From Apophysomyces variabilis (taxonomy: Eukaryota > Mucoromycota > Mucoromycetes > Mucorales > Mucoraceae): a stretch of 64,000 nucleotides of DNA. A program made the position numbers and the translations under genes. Positions 29,553-40,930 of the stretch are shown here, one piece after another (positions within the stretch are counted from its first letter, which is position 1; each line of letters starts with the position of its first letter). Below the pieces are notes generated by a model. It was given only the letters and a program-made list of their open reading frames with translations. It was not told where the DNA came from and searched no databases. The stretch lies in NCBI GenBank assembly GCA_002749535.1, contig MZZL01000383.1, positions 124,001-188,000 on the forward strand, given 5' to 3'.

Positions 29553-31826
29553 ATGGATTCTTATGAAACTATCAGTTGGAACACGCATGAAACAACAAGC
29601 GGAGAGTTCTCTACTCCCCTAGATAGCGACGATCCATTATCTGTGAACAAAAAAGATACCGAGAGCGTCTATGTAAGCGAGGTAATCGTAGTTTGTCCTT
29701 TGCCATGACTTTTTAAACTTAGTCTGTTGGCGATAAAGGTCCAATCCCGCAATGCATTCCATTCCCAGGAATCCTTCCAAACTGCATCGATGAGACCTTC
29801 TAATGGATCAGCGCATTCGCTCGAATACCCCACACCAGATCCCGTTCCACCTCCCTCTCCTCCGCAAAACGAAACGCCTGAACTAATTAACCATGAATCA
29901 CTTGTACCAGAACAAATGACAATCCAAATCAGTGACGCGCAGAAGCATACTGACCCCACACAAGGCCCCTTTGTAACCTATCTTATTACGACAGAGGTAG
30001 GTTGCACCGATAAGTGCGATCAATATATCAGACATTTAATCGATCCATCAATGACAGACCGTAGTGAAGACATTTTCCTCACGGACTCCACGACCTGTCA
30101 GGCGGAGATTTCAAGACTTTGTATGGCTGCATAATGCTTTGACTTTGGAATTTCCTGCTAGTATTGTCCCTCCATTACCTGACAGACATAGGTTAGGTAA
30201 AGTGCCCGATCTCCTTTTCTGGTCAATGTCGGGGATTAAATGAGTGCCTAAATAGAATACATCAAAGGTGACAGGTTTAGCGCAGGATTTATCGAGCGAA
30301 GACGATTGGGGTAAGTAGGGTGCAGTGAAAAATAGATAAAGATTAGTCAGGATTGATACTTGTATTAGTTTACAGTGGTTCCTTGACCGGATAGCATGGC
30401 ATCCTTGGCTGCAGCAGTCGCAGAGCACAAGAGTATTTCTGGAGTCCAATGATTTTGTATGCAAAAGAATTCAACCTTTAAATGGATTTATTGCTGGATT
30501 CTGACATTTCTACGCTTAGAAAAATGATAAGCAAATACAATCACGACACGTGCCACCGCCAGCCTCTGTCTTGGAATCGCTCAGTGATACCCTATTGAAC
30601 GCCTTTGCAAGAGTGAAGCGGCCTGATGAGCGCTTCATCAATATGAAAGACAGCATAGATAAATTTGAAGAGAGTTTAAGCACTGTGGAGAGACTCTATG
30701 CAAGAATCAGCAAACGCCAGCATGGTAAAGAAAACAAATATATCCGAATAGCGCAGCCGTCTGATATCTTATTTACAGATTTGCAGCAAGATTATGCCAG
30801 TTTTGCAAGCAGTATCCAAGGCCTGTCCGCTTTGGAAACCGGTATCACATATCCTCTACTTCAATTTGCAGATACAACGAGGGCATATGTGGAGGCCATG
30901 AAAACAATGGTGATGCGGCGACACGTTTTACTGTTGCCTAATCGTTATGTGGCTAGACCAACAACGAAGAATTATTGTTCCTTAATGACGTCCATGAGTT
31001 ACTGGCTTACTGCCATGCGGCTAAGGTAAAATTGAAAAGATTGTTCCGTCTTTTTTTTTGTCTTTTTTGGCTAATGCGTTATAGGCGGTATTGAAAGCAC
31101 GCGATCAAAAACAAGTGGATTTTGAGGCACTTTCGGCGTACTTACAGCAAGCAATCGAGGAACGTGACCGGTTACGGAATCCCAGGGCTTTCTATAATAG
31201 CAGAAGCAGTGTAAATATCACAGAGTTCATGACTGACAGGATCAACGAAGTCCGTGGTGTGGATATGCAGCATGCAAGGCGAGAAAAATTGAGTCGTCTT
31301 GAAAGGAAAATCAACAGCGTATGTCTATCTATTTCTGGTTGGCATATCCCTTTCTGATACAGTGACTGTTAGCTTACCCAAGAGGTGGCGAGTGCCAATG
31401 ACACTTCAAACAGGTTTTCGGAGCAATTGATAAAAGAATTTGAAGTGTTTCAGAGAGCCAAGACGAAAGAATTGAAGCAAGGTTTGACTGCCTATGCCGA
31501 TTGTCACATCGAATTCTTTCGGCAGGTAGTAACTGGATTAGCGTAGAAAAAAAAACTGTGTTTCCTCAACTGTTTCTTAGGGCGCATCTATTTGGGAAGA
31601 AATTTTGCCAGTGCTTGAACAAATGAAAATAGAGGATGACGACTATATCAGGCATCAAGAGGACGGGGAGGATACGAACGATACATACAACGTAGATGCT
31701 GTGAATAGCGTGCAGGATGCAGAGGATATATATGGTGGTGAAGTTGATTTTGCAGCTGATCCTGAAGCTATGAATGACGCCTTGAACGCGGGAGATGTAT
31801 TCCAATACCGGCAACACGCGTTTTGA
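29553..31826 (+). CDS. SNX4: Sorting nexin 4 (PX-BAR protein, Snx4/Atg24)
   Basis: About ten exons run from ATG 29553 to TGA 31826. Snx4 binds PI3P on endosomes, recycles cargo such as SNAREs to the Golgi and takes part in selective autophagy. An acidic, Pro-rich N-terminus precedes the PX domain: FVTYLITTE, spliced (29997-30057 removed) to VRRRFQDFVWLHNALTLEFP, then PPLPDRHRL, GDRFSAGFIERRRLGLQWFL and STRVFLESNDF. The BAR coiled-coil region follows (RVKRPDERFINMKDSIDKFE, YCHAAKAVLKARDQKQVDFE, EKLSRLERKINS, RAKTKELKQGLTAYADCHIE). The tail is acidic (EDDDYIRHQEDGEDTND). Motif order and spacing are those of Snx4 rather than Snx41/42. The exact first intron, near 29675-29735, is uncertain. Confidence 0.92.
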
Positions 31827-32100
31827 GGATATGCACTGACAATAGACAATCGTAAAGCTGCGTTTGTTTAATTGCAACCCAACGTGATGGTTTATTGATA
31901 CCTACAGTACGACAACGAAAAAGAAAATCTATTTTTTTTCCCACTCAACTTTTTAATCTTTCCTGGGCCGGTTTTGAACCAACCGGAAGTTTTGTTGAAG
32001 CGAACTGCCATTTTTAGTCATTTTCTGGGATTAAGTTAGAAGTATAAAATAAAGCGTGAACAAAGCGGGTGAGGCGTTTCAAACCTTCTTTTCTTTTACT

Positions 32101-33181
32101 ATGTCTCTTTCTGAATTTTCTTTAAAGGGGAAAAAAGCTATTGTCACAGGAGGAGCCAGGTTAGACAAAATTGGGAGATTGGAAGGAAACGTCGCTGAGA
32201 AAGACAGGCTGAACTCAACAGATGTCTTGTTACAGGGGCCTTGGATTGGAAATGAGCAAGGCTCTTGCTGAAGCTGGGGCAGATGTGGCTGTGATGTATG
32301 TCTCGGACGATAACACACGCACTACTGCTAAGGAGATTGGTGAGCAATACGGTGTGACATGCAGAGCCTACAAAGCCGAGATCACGGATGCAAAAGCAGT
32401 TCAAGCTGCGATCGAAGCAATCCATGCAGACTTTGGCCACATTGATATTTTTGTGGCTAATGCCGGCGTGTCAAAGGGTGGTCCAGCAGAAGTGGGTATC
32501 AATGAACCGCGAGTTTTTTTTTTTACTTTTTAAAAAATAGAATATGGCAGTTTGAGTTACTGAACGGATGGATAGACATTCGACCTTGATGACTGGCGTA
32601 GGCTATTTGATGTCAATGTCCATGGTGTTTTCTACGGTGTACAGGCCGTATCCAAGTAAGAGAGGACAAAAGAATAAAGAAGACGGGGAGATTCAAAAAG
32701 CATGGTTTAGATACATGTTGGAGCGAGGGCAAGGAAATATTATTCTCATTTCCTCCATATCCGCCGCCGTAGCCAACCAGCCACAAGCCCAATGTGGAGT
32801 AAGTTGTAACAAAGAAAAAAGAAAGATGAGATCGTAAAACTCTCCGTTAACGGTACCTTTTTTTTTTCTTCTTGTTAACTCTGGTAGTATAATTGTACGA
32901 AAGCAGCTATTAGTATGATGACGAAGTGTCTCGCTTCGGAATGGGCCACGCGCGGAATCCGCGTCAATGCAATTTGTCCGGGGTATATGCAAACGGATAT
33001 GCTAAAGAACGCAATGACCAATATGCCTGATCGTGTGGAAGCTTGGAAAAACTTGACCCCTGTGCGTCGTCTCGGCAATCCGAAAGAGATTAGAGGTGCT
33101 GTGGTCTTTTTAGCTAGTGAAGCCAGCAGTTACGTTACTGGGACAGAGCTCTTTATCGATGGCGGCTATACAGCAGTCTAA
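32101..33181 (+). CDS. Short-chain dehydrogenase/reductase, copy 1 (mannitol DH / sorbose reductase-like)
   Basis: Classical SDR of about 260 residues in several exons (first 32101-32159; second from 32236). It shows the cofactor motif TGGARGLGLEMSKAL (split by intron 1), HIDIFVANAG (NNAG-type), ISSISAA, the catalytic YNCTK and WATRGIRVNAICPGYMQTDM; it ends FIDGGYTAV. YVSDDNTR after the second strand lacks an acidic residue at the usual NAD-selecting position, so NADP(H) is likelier. Fungal relatives of this type are NADP mannitol dehydrogenases, sorbose reductases (Sou1) and L-xylulose reductases; the substrate cannot be fixed. A tandem copy follows 195 bp downstream with the same introns. 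Confidence 0.9.
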
Positions 33182-33376
33182 TTAAAAGAAATGCGTTCTT
33201 TAAATTAAAAAAGACAAAAGGGAAAAGGCTAGGATATAACAAGGGTCTGACCTAAATGAAAATGAGTGAAACATGAAATCAAAATGTATTAAAGCAAATC
33301 AACTTGGTTTCTGGGTTTCTTTTTCTCTTAATTCAGAGGTTTTTATTTTGTCTCTTTTTTTTTCCGTCCATTAATT

Positions 33377-34419
33377 ATGACGTCCCAATTCTCACTGAAA
33401 GGCAAAAAGGCAGTAGTGACAGGTGGAGCAAGGTGAGTGTGATTCTAGTCAAGCAGAATTAGCAAGTCAAGACCGTAGCAACACTTATGGTATGTTGATT
33501 AGGGGACTTGGTTTGGAGATGAGCAAAGCATTGGCTGAGGCTGGTGCTGATGTCGCCTTGATGTTTGTATCGAATCCAAAGACGCATGACACAGCCGCCG
33601 CCATTGCTAAAGAATTTGGCGTGGTTTGCAAAGCATTTCGAGCCGAGATCACCGATCCAACGGCTGTCAGAAAGGCAATTGATGAAATTCATGCGGACTT
33701 TGGACACATTGACATCTTCGTCGCCAATGCAGGAATTGCTGTGGAAGGTCCTGCCGAGGTAAAAGGCAAAATAAAAAAACCAAAAGCTGTCCATCAAAAC
33801 TTTCATTCAGATTTTTGAGTAACATGCGCGATACGTTTTCATAGACCTTTGATCTAAATGAATGGCGCCGTCAGTTTGATGTCAATGTTCATGGTATGTT
33901 CTATGGTATCCAGGCTGTGTCCAAGTAAGTTTTTTCTTTAAAAAAAAAGAAACGTATCATTTAGTTTAGATGTTTTTAGATATATGCTTGAGCAAGGCAA
34001 AGGAAGCATCATTATCATTTCTTCCATGTCAGGACACATTGCCAATCGACCACAACCCATGTGTGGCGTAAGTCTGAACGATGAAAACAGAAATGATTGT
34101 GTGTTCTCAGATCACAATTTATTAGTATAATGCAACAAAAGGAGCGGTGACTATGATGGCCAAGTGCCTTGCATTTGAATGGGCTACACGGGGAATTCGC
34201 GTCAATGCGATCTGTCCCGGTTATATGAAGACGGAAATGCTGAACGATATTTTGAAAACAAAGAGAGAAATGGCAGAGACATGGATCAGCCTCACGCCCA
34301 TGAACCGGTTGGGTGAGCCAAACGAATTGAACGGTACTGTGGTCTTTCTAGCTAGTGATGCCAGTAGCTATGTCACTGGTGCTCAAATCATGGTTGATGG
34401 CGGTTACTGCTGCGTGTAA
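33377..34419 (+). CDS. Short-chain dehydrogenase/reductase, copy 2
   Basis: Tandem paralogue of the gene at 32101-33181, starting MTSQFSLKGKKAVVTGGAR. Motifs: GLGLEMSKALAEAGADVALM, HIDIFVANAGIAVEGPAE, FDLNEWRRQFDVNVHGMFYG, IISSMSGHIANRPQPMCG, the catalytic YNATK, and WATRGIRVNAICPGYMKTEM, ending MVDGGYCCV. Intron positions after TGGAR, after GPAE, after QAVSK and before YNATK match copy 1, so this is a local gene duplication. Divergence is concentrated near the C-terminal substrate loop (NDILKTKREMAETW versus KNAMTNMPDRVEAW), which may mean different sugar or polyol preference; that is inference. Confidence 0.9.
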
Positions 34420-37400
34420 AAGGAAAACCTTTTTTTTTGTCTAATTTGTTTTTCAATGTACATACTGGAACTTGTCCTATTTCAATGAATGATTGTAGTT
34501 TTTACTTTGTGAAATTGGTTATTAGCCAAACTAAACCGAAGAGATAAAAGGCGTTTCATGCTAATTTTGCTCAAGTTAGATGATCCTTATCATTTAGGAT
34601 TTGTTGTCCGCAGAAGACTTTGTCCAAGTCATTTAACAGATTGTTAGCTTTAGGAATTAAGAAAGGTTTGTCGATGGATAAAGTGCTGAGGAAGTAAAAA
34701 AAAGTAGGGCAAAAAAGAGAGGGTTGTATAGTTTAGTGAAATGTCTTTTAAATTGTCTTTAAGTGGAACCACAAGTTCGACATTGCTAGCGGAGCCGGTA
34801 AATGGGATATGGTTGGTGATTCGGGGAATTCTTTAACCTGATCGTAAGTATCTGTGCGGCTACTTACGAAAAACTTATCTGTGTTACTCGCGAATTGATT
34901 CCTATGAATTTGTTGGAGTGTCAAACTAAGTTGAGAAAGAACCTGAATGTCTTAATGCCCTATTCATGCAATTTGCTCATAACCAGAGCTTGTGAGAGGG
35001 CTGGTGATTCGTACAAAACAAAAAGCATACCATATAACAAAATGAAAAAGTTCTGATGTTTTGATCTGACAGTGCTGAAAAGGTCGGAACCCATCTGTCA
35101 CTGAGACCGCAACGGAATTAAGAAAAAGGGCATGTCGCAGATCGTGATGCAATGGTGAGGCTAGTGCAAATGTGGGAAGTGTACAGTCAAGCCTCGTTCT
35201 TTGGCTACTGCCACCTTGGTTGCAGCTATGTAATCTTCAGGATGACAAACTTTGGTTTATGGTGTAAATGCTGTTAATGGGAGATTAACATCATTGTTAC
35301 CATCTTGTTTACAGCTGACTATAACACAGGTTAACTGCGGATCCTACAGGCTTCGCATGGTCCGGTCTGCAGACACTAGCCGACGCATGGATCTTGAAAT
35401 GCGCCGAGAAAGTCGCATTAAACCGGCCATTTCGTTTGCACTGCTTTCAGATTCAACTGGCATAAGAGATGAATAAACCGTCAGAGTTAACGAATATCTT
35501 TGGTTACCGTTACCCAATGCAGCTTTCAAACCTTTTTTCATAGACGGACCGTCAAAAATCCATGTACTATTAGGGTATGTCAGTCAGCGGGAAGCGGCAT
35601 CTTTCCACTTTAATATTGTGCGACAACGGATTGCCTCCTATTATTCAAGCTTAGTGCGTTGTTTGAGAGAAGCAGAAGCAGTCATGCGGTGGGTAGAATA
35701 GTTACTTGCTGGACACTGCGAAAGAGGGAAGCGAAGGATTTCCCGAAAATTCTTTTGCAAATACTAAACCTACTGGAGCCTGCAAAGAGATGACAGTTTC
35801 TGCTAACCGATTAACACCCTAGATCCGATATCTTACTATCAGCAAATCCGCCAGATTACGTCAGGAGTAAAGAAAACAAGCCAGGCTTGGCAAACAATCA
35901 AAAAAAAAAGCTTGAATATGCTGTTAGTGCTTCCTTTTCATAGGCATTGGTGATTTTTGATCGTTGTGTTTGCCAAATTTTTCTCCTTTCTCTCTGAGCT
36001 TTTAAGGCGACCTTATTCAGGACCAGTAAACGATCAATGCAGACTATCGCCTGATTGGTGCATTTAGACATCTATATCTGCAAATACTGACTCTTTTACG
36101 ACACTATGTCACATCATGAATATGTTGCGACCATGACAAATTTGTCTAGCATACAATGACGGAGAGTGAACCTTCGATAAGAATAGTTTACGGTTCACAA
36201 ACAATTGAATGCAGCAGATGTATGACATGGATATACACACAAACACTCATGTGATCAATCTTGGCAGTTACCATAGCATTATCCATGGTTTGCAGTTGTC
36301 TCGATCCGTTCGGACCCCAGTAGGAATCTGCAGCCCTGGCATGAGTAATCATGTGGAGAAAAAAGAAATAGTCCATTGAAGATCTACAAAGGAAAAGATT
36401 TGAAATGCAATGTAAATCGGCGATAGTAAGGGCATGGTGAGGAGGGCAGTGCCAAGCGCTCAGGAACAGTAATCATGCAGGGAGGTTATCGGAGCTGGGA
36501 TTATCCCAATTATCCACTAAAGTGGAGTAGTAGTGGAGGGAAAAATTGCCTATACAAGGAAATCTACTGTTTGTCTTTTTAAGCAAAAAGGTATAGCTAA
36601 AATACCTGTGTAGTCTTCCTTAACAAAGCATTACTTGGCAAAGCAGTTTTTAGAAACGGATAACACGGTTCCCACTCTATATCCATGCCATGTATGGATG
36701 TTCCGACTAAAGAATCAGTGGCACTATCCTTCATCTGGTGGATCATGTTTTCTTTTCTTTTTTTTATTATTCCTGGATAAGGAATTATGCTATACAATAC
36801 TTTCATCTTGGTATAAACATGAAACAGTGCATACTGTCAAAAATAGAGTCGACTTTTTTTTTTGCTGTATCAAAAGTTTTCGATTTTTCTAGAGGTTTCT
36901 CGCTGCTATGCTTAGTATTTTAGTTTGCAAGTAGTGTTCTCAGGGTTTCATTTATTAGCCGAGTTGGTATTTTCTGTTCTTGGTTATTATCTTACTGATG
37001 CAAGAGCTCCAATCAACGGAATGGCTCCTGAATTCAATAATATCCGGAAACAGATATCCGCTGTTGACCTAGTTAGGAAGGAAAAGACGGCCACATCCTA
37101 CCATGTGTCTCGTATCACCTTTGTAATACTTTTAGATATGAAGCCTATCCTTGTTGGTATTTTTCATTAGTTCGGTGTAGTTATCGGCTACTTCTTAGCA
37201 GTATGTATATAGTAAGAAAATGCGTTGAATCATTGTAAAATGAAATGTAGCTTTATGCGTGCACTGTAAGACAAACTATTTTTTTTCTCCTGCAATCCGA
37301 CCGTTTAGAGTTTTGTGCTTATACCCGACTGCATGGTACATAGATATATATAATGAAGTCCATTTTCCCTTTCCCTTTTCTTTTTCTATTTCTTCCTGAC

Positions 37401-37459
37401 TCACACACACTCTCTATTTATTTTAAATCCTCTTCTTTTACATATCAACATAATACATT
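34420..37459. other. Long gene-poor stretch, possible relic
   Basis: Minus-strand frames between about 35540 and 34960 read like one decayed protein (YSLTLTVYSSLMPVESESSA, NEMAGLMRLSRRISRSMRRL, VCHPEDYIAATKVAVAKERG, SVAVSVTDGFRPFQHC) broken by stops; no family recognised. A plus frame 36925-37170 (LLAELVFSVLGYYLTDARAP) is isolated. A TATATATAATG stretch at 37345-37355 probably serves the next gene. Confidence 0.4.
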
Positions 37460-37786
37460 ATGTTCTCTCTGACCCGTCAATGGCGTCGATTAAAGGGACT
37501 TTCACGGCGACGGTCATCATCTGCATCTCAGAAATCTGTCCGTTTCTACGCAATAGATGCTATCTATTATACTCATAGTTCAACTGAATACGACCGATCG
37601 GCTACACCAGAATCAGACGAACGACCCGGGGTTCAATTCGTAATTGACGTTGGCACATTATTGCCGGAGGAACAGGAAGATGACATTGACGATGACGATG
37701 ACCAAACTATCCGAAATACAAACCACAATCGGCAAGCAAATCTTCAGAGCATGGCGTTATTGATTGCGCAGCGCGCAATGCGATGA
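37460..37786 (+). CDS. Small protein with RVxF-like and YTHSSTEYDRS motifs
   Basis: An intronless 108-residue frame with a pyrimidine-rich leader and a TATA-like stretch about 105 bp upstream. A basic N-terminus (RQWRRLKGLSRRRSSSASQ) is followed by KSVRF, which fits the RVxF docking motif of protein phosphatase 1. Then come YYTHSSTEYDRSATPESDER and an acidic run EEQEDDIDDDDD. A V-x-F then YTHS-EYDR arrangement recurs in small fungal proteins as I recall, but I cannot name a function. A PP1 regulatory subunit or adaptor is a reasonable guess. Confidence that it is a gene is moderate to good. Confidence 0.65.
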   Translation: MFSLTRQWRRLKGLSRRRSSSASQKSVRFYAIDAIYYTHSSTEYDRSATPESDERPGVQFVIDVGTLLPEEQEDDIDDDDDQTIRNTNHNRQANLQSMALLIAQRAMR

Positions 37787-39005
37787 AGTTCTTTCCTCTC
37801 TTTTCCTTTTTTTTTGATACCCCTTCTCTTGTTCAGCAACAAAAATCCCCTCTTTCTCCGTGAATATTTTTCTTTCTTTTTTTTTTATTGCATAATCAAT
37901 TGACCATTTTGAGAAAGCTGACACGCATGTGCAAGATATAATTCTTGGCGAAAATACAAAAATGGTGTAAAAAAGAATAAAATGAAACTGTTTAACCGCT
38001 TCCAAATAACCTGCATCCATGTATTTACGTAAACAAAAAATGAAAAATAACATCCCGTCTATTTTCGTTTATTGTCAGTGTAAATATAGGGCATGACAAG
38101 TTCTTCTTCTACTCCCCCCCTCTTCATGCATATTGATTTTTCTCAAGCTAAACAAGAGTAACTTTTTCTCTCTGTCTCTTTTCTTTCTGGACAACATACT
38201 ATGTATGCAGGATGACTTGGAATAAACCAACCTTCTCCTCCCCCCAAACCAAAAAACTCACACATTCCCTTTTCCATACTTACACTTACTCTCGAGGAGG
38301 GGAAAGGGTCAGTTGACATTGTCCAATTTGTATTTTCTCTTTTTTACCTTATGCAAACAGTATTTGATAAATCAATTTCTTTTTCCGAGAATGTGGTAAT
38401 AGTTTACCATGTTACACCTTACATCATGGTCGGGTTATCAGCAGAAAAAGATAGTTTGACAGTATAAATTTAGCCCATTTTTGGGGTCTTCTATGAACTT
38501 TAACAATTTTGATTGTATCCCACAATGAGTTAATTTTCCCAGATTCACATTAGAAAAAAAAAAGATGAACGTCATCTTAATAAGGATACAGGGTTCATTG
38601 ATGACTCCTTTTATTCACCACGTTTGAGAATAGCATTGCGCGTTTCAGTTAAAATAAAATGGCGGATAATAAGCCGCGTTGAAATCAACAAAAGCAGCAA
38701 ACATTAACACATGGAGGAAGCATTGATAACAAAACATCATTATTACCAGCTATAGTGATCGTACGACAAGCTCATGTATTCCAGACTAGAAAAATAAAAA
38801 AGAAAATAAAACGTAATAGGGAATTAAAACGGGCCAAAACCTCTATACTTTTAGGAGGAGACATAAGGAAGGGAGGAAAAAAAGAAAGAATTTTGGCGGA
38901 GCGACATGGGATCATGAATGGGGGGGAGTCGTTGTCCTGACTGCCCAATGCGTCTGACTTTTCTTGTCCCACTTCTGCATTTGTCCCAAATTGGTGAATT
39001 TTGCT
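37787..39005. other. Intergenic, pyrimidine-rich then AT-rich
   Basis: Contains C/T-rich runs (for example 38107-38125 and 38228-38250), likely 3' flank of the small gene. Nothing coding is recognised before the Sec12 start. Confidence 0.5.
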
Positions 39006-40660
39006 ATGGCTCCCGCACGACCAAAAACCTTGATTCAACGAGTTGACTTCCCCGTCTATGATCTCGATTTTACTGTAGATGACGACCTGGTAGCCGTTGG
39101 AGGCGGTGGTGCCAATCGCTCGGGCGTGAAAAATAAAGTGGTAAGAACACACTAGACCTGTTTCGTTTTCTTCCTTTTTCTTCTTTTTCCTTCACTCATT
39201 GTCTAACGCAAAGGTGTCATTGAGAATCGATGAGGCACGAAAACAGTTGGTAGAAAGAGCATCTCTTTCTATCCCGGAAAGCGAGGACTGCCCCATGTCA
39301 GTCGCATGCCATCCAACGGTGCAGTGACTATTGCCATTGCTGCTTCAAAGTAACTCATGAAGTTTCTCTTTTCATCAGATGCCTGAATTTGCGGCCGGTA
39401 TTAATCAATCTGTTGAAAATATTAAGCAAAGGAACAATAAGAATTGCAGAGTATTTAGTTTTTCCGACGGGTAATACAGTAAAAAGCTTTAGACATGGCA
39501 ATCATAAATCTTTATGCCTTTGGCAGAAGCATCGTACAGAAAGCCGAAACGTCCACAAGCTCAAACACGGATCCTGACCAGTATTTGGTAAATTAAAGAA
39601 TGGGATGCCAATGGACAACAAGGACATTTACCTGTAGCAATCTATAGAGAGTTCTCCGATACAGTCGATCGGGAAGATATATGGTCTCTGGATTTACAGA
39701 TGGCAAGGTGACCTTGCTGAACTGTCCAGATTTGACACCAGTCTTTCCACCAATAAGATTCAACGATATCCAAGATGCTGATTTCGACTTTGAGGAGAAA
39801 CATGTTGCTGTAGCCACTCCCAAAGCGATTATCATCCTTTCATTGGAGGATGGGGCTATAGAACAAGTTCTTAACAGTCCTAATCTGAATCGCAATACAG
39901 CGTGTGAATTCCGCGCCTGTCGGTAATGTATTGAAAACAGACGAGAAAAAAACCGCCGAAAAGGCATCGATCCAGCAAAACCTATAGCTAATGGGTGGTA
40001 TCTTGGGACAATAGATATTGGAGAGCGCGAGGAGAATCGCAAATGCTGTATGCTGTCGTCAACCCCATTTCTCGAGGTCGTGGCTTTATTTGCATGTGGA
40101 AATTGCGCCCTGGTCGCCAGATTCCAACAAGAGCTACCATGGCAGCAAGTGTCAGTCGCAAGACCATTACCAGCTTCTGTGTGAGGTAAAACTTTGAAGA
40201 GATGTGCTCCAACTTTCTGGGATTGACCTTGGGGCCTGGCTAGCCCAATTGGAAATATTTTAGCTTATGCATGTACTGATCTGTCCATTGGTCTCGTGGA
40301 TGCCAAGACATTGAAGGTGAGGCTAGTTTTTTCATCCATATTATCTGCTTGGCCCATTAACTGAGGGAGATGTATCAGCCAGTTCTGCGTGTGACCCATG
40401 CACACGGGTTCGCCATCACCAGCCTGAAGTTCAGCCATTCAGGCAAGTATCTGGCTAGTGCAGGCGCAGATAATTGCTGTCGTGTAATGGTCGTACCAGA
40501 TAACCTAGAACTAGGTAAGTGTTGGCTTTACAATCCCTTCCAATTGAAAACCCTGTTTGAAGGCATCGATTACGGTACGCCTGTCTATGTGATCCTGTGT
40601 ATGCTGATGACAGCCCTATGTGCACATATTATTGTACAAATGACTCATACTATCTCTTAA
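39006..40660 (+). CDS. SEC12: Sec12-like guanine nucleotide exchange factor for Sar1 (WD40, membrane-anchored)
   Basis: A multi-exon gene (first exon 39006-39140; last frame ends 40658-40660). Sec12 sits in the ER membrane and loads Sar1 with GTP, starting COPII vesicle budding. The N-terminus has FPVYDLDFTVDDDLVAVGGG followed by GGANRSGVKNKV, the Gly-rich K-loop typical of Sec12/PREB. Beta-propeller blades follow: GRYMVSGFTDGKVTLLN, MLYAVVNPISRGRGFICMW, NILAYACTDLSIGLVDAKTL, THAHGFAITSLKFSHSGKYL and ASAGADNCCRVMVV. The C-terminus is a hydrophobic anchor (VYVILCMLMTALCAHIIVQ) with a very short lumenal tail. Exons around 39480-39660 and 39920-40050 were placed by phase and are less certain. 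The intron at 40515-40562 is optional (see separate entry). Confidence 0.85.
40515..40562 (+). other. 48-nt frame-preserving intron candidate (exitron-like) in SEC12
   Basis: Starts GTAAGT and ends TTTGAAG; 48 nt, a multiple of three and without stop. Retention adds 16 residues (KCWLYNPFQLKTLFEG) just before the membrane anchor; splicing joins VVPDNLEL-G to IDYGTPVYVIL. Confidence 0.45.
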
Positions 40661-40930
40661 TAATGCTAATTAAGTACTGAGTAAGCCGATCATCCAGAAA
40701 TTGGATAAGAAAGTGATGCAGTATAGTGCTACTTCAATCTCCAAGTGCAGTGTGGGGTTTTCTTTGCCAGGATTCTACCAAGCATAACTGAAGTGTTTCC
40801 ACCGTAAACCTTTTCGGTTATCATGCTAAATTAAAAACATCTTCATCTATTCTATTCTGTTCCTTATAATCTTCTTCAACAGAAGATCACAAAGAAACTC
40901 TTTTTTTGTTGTTTTTGCCTAGGATGTCTT

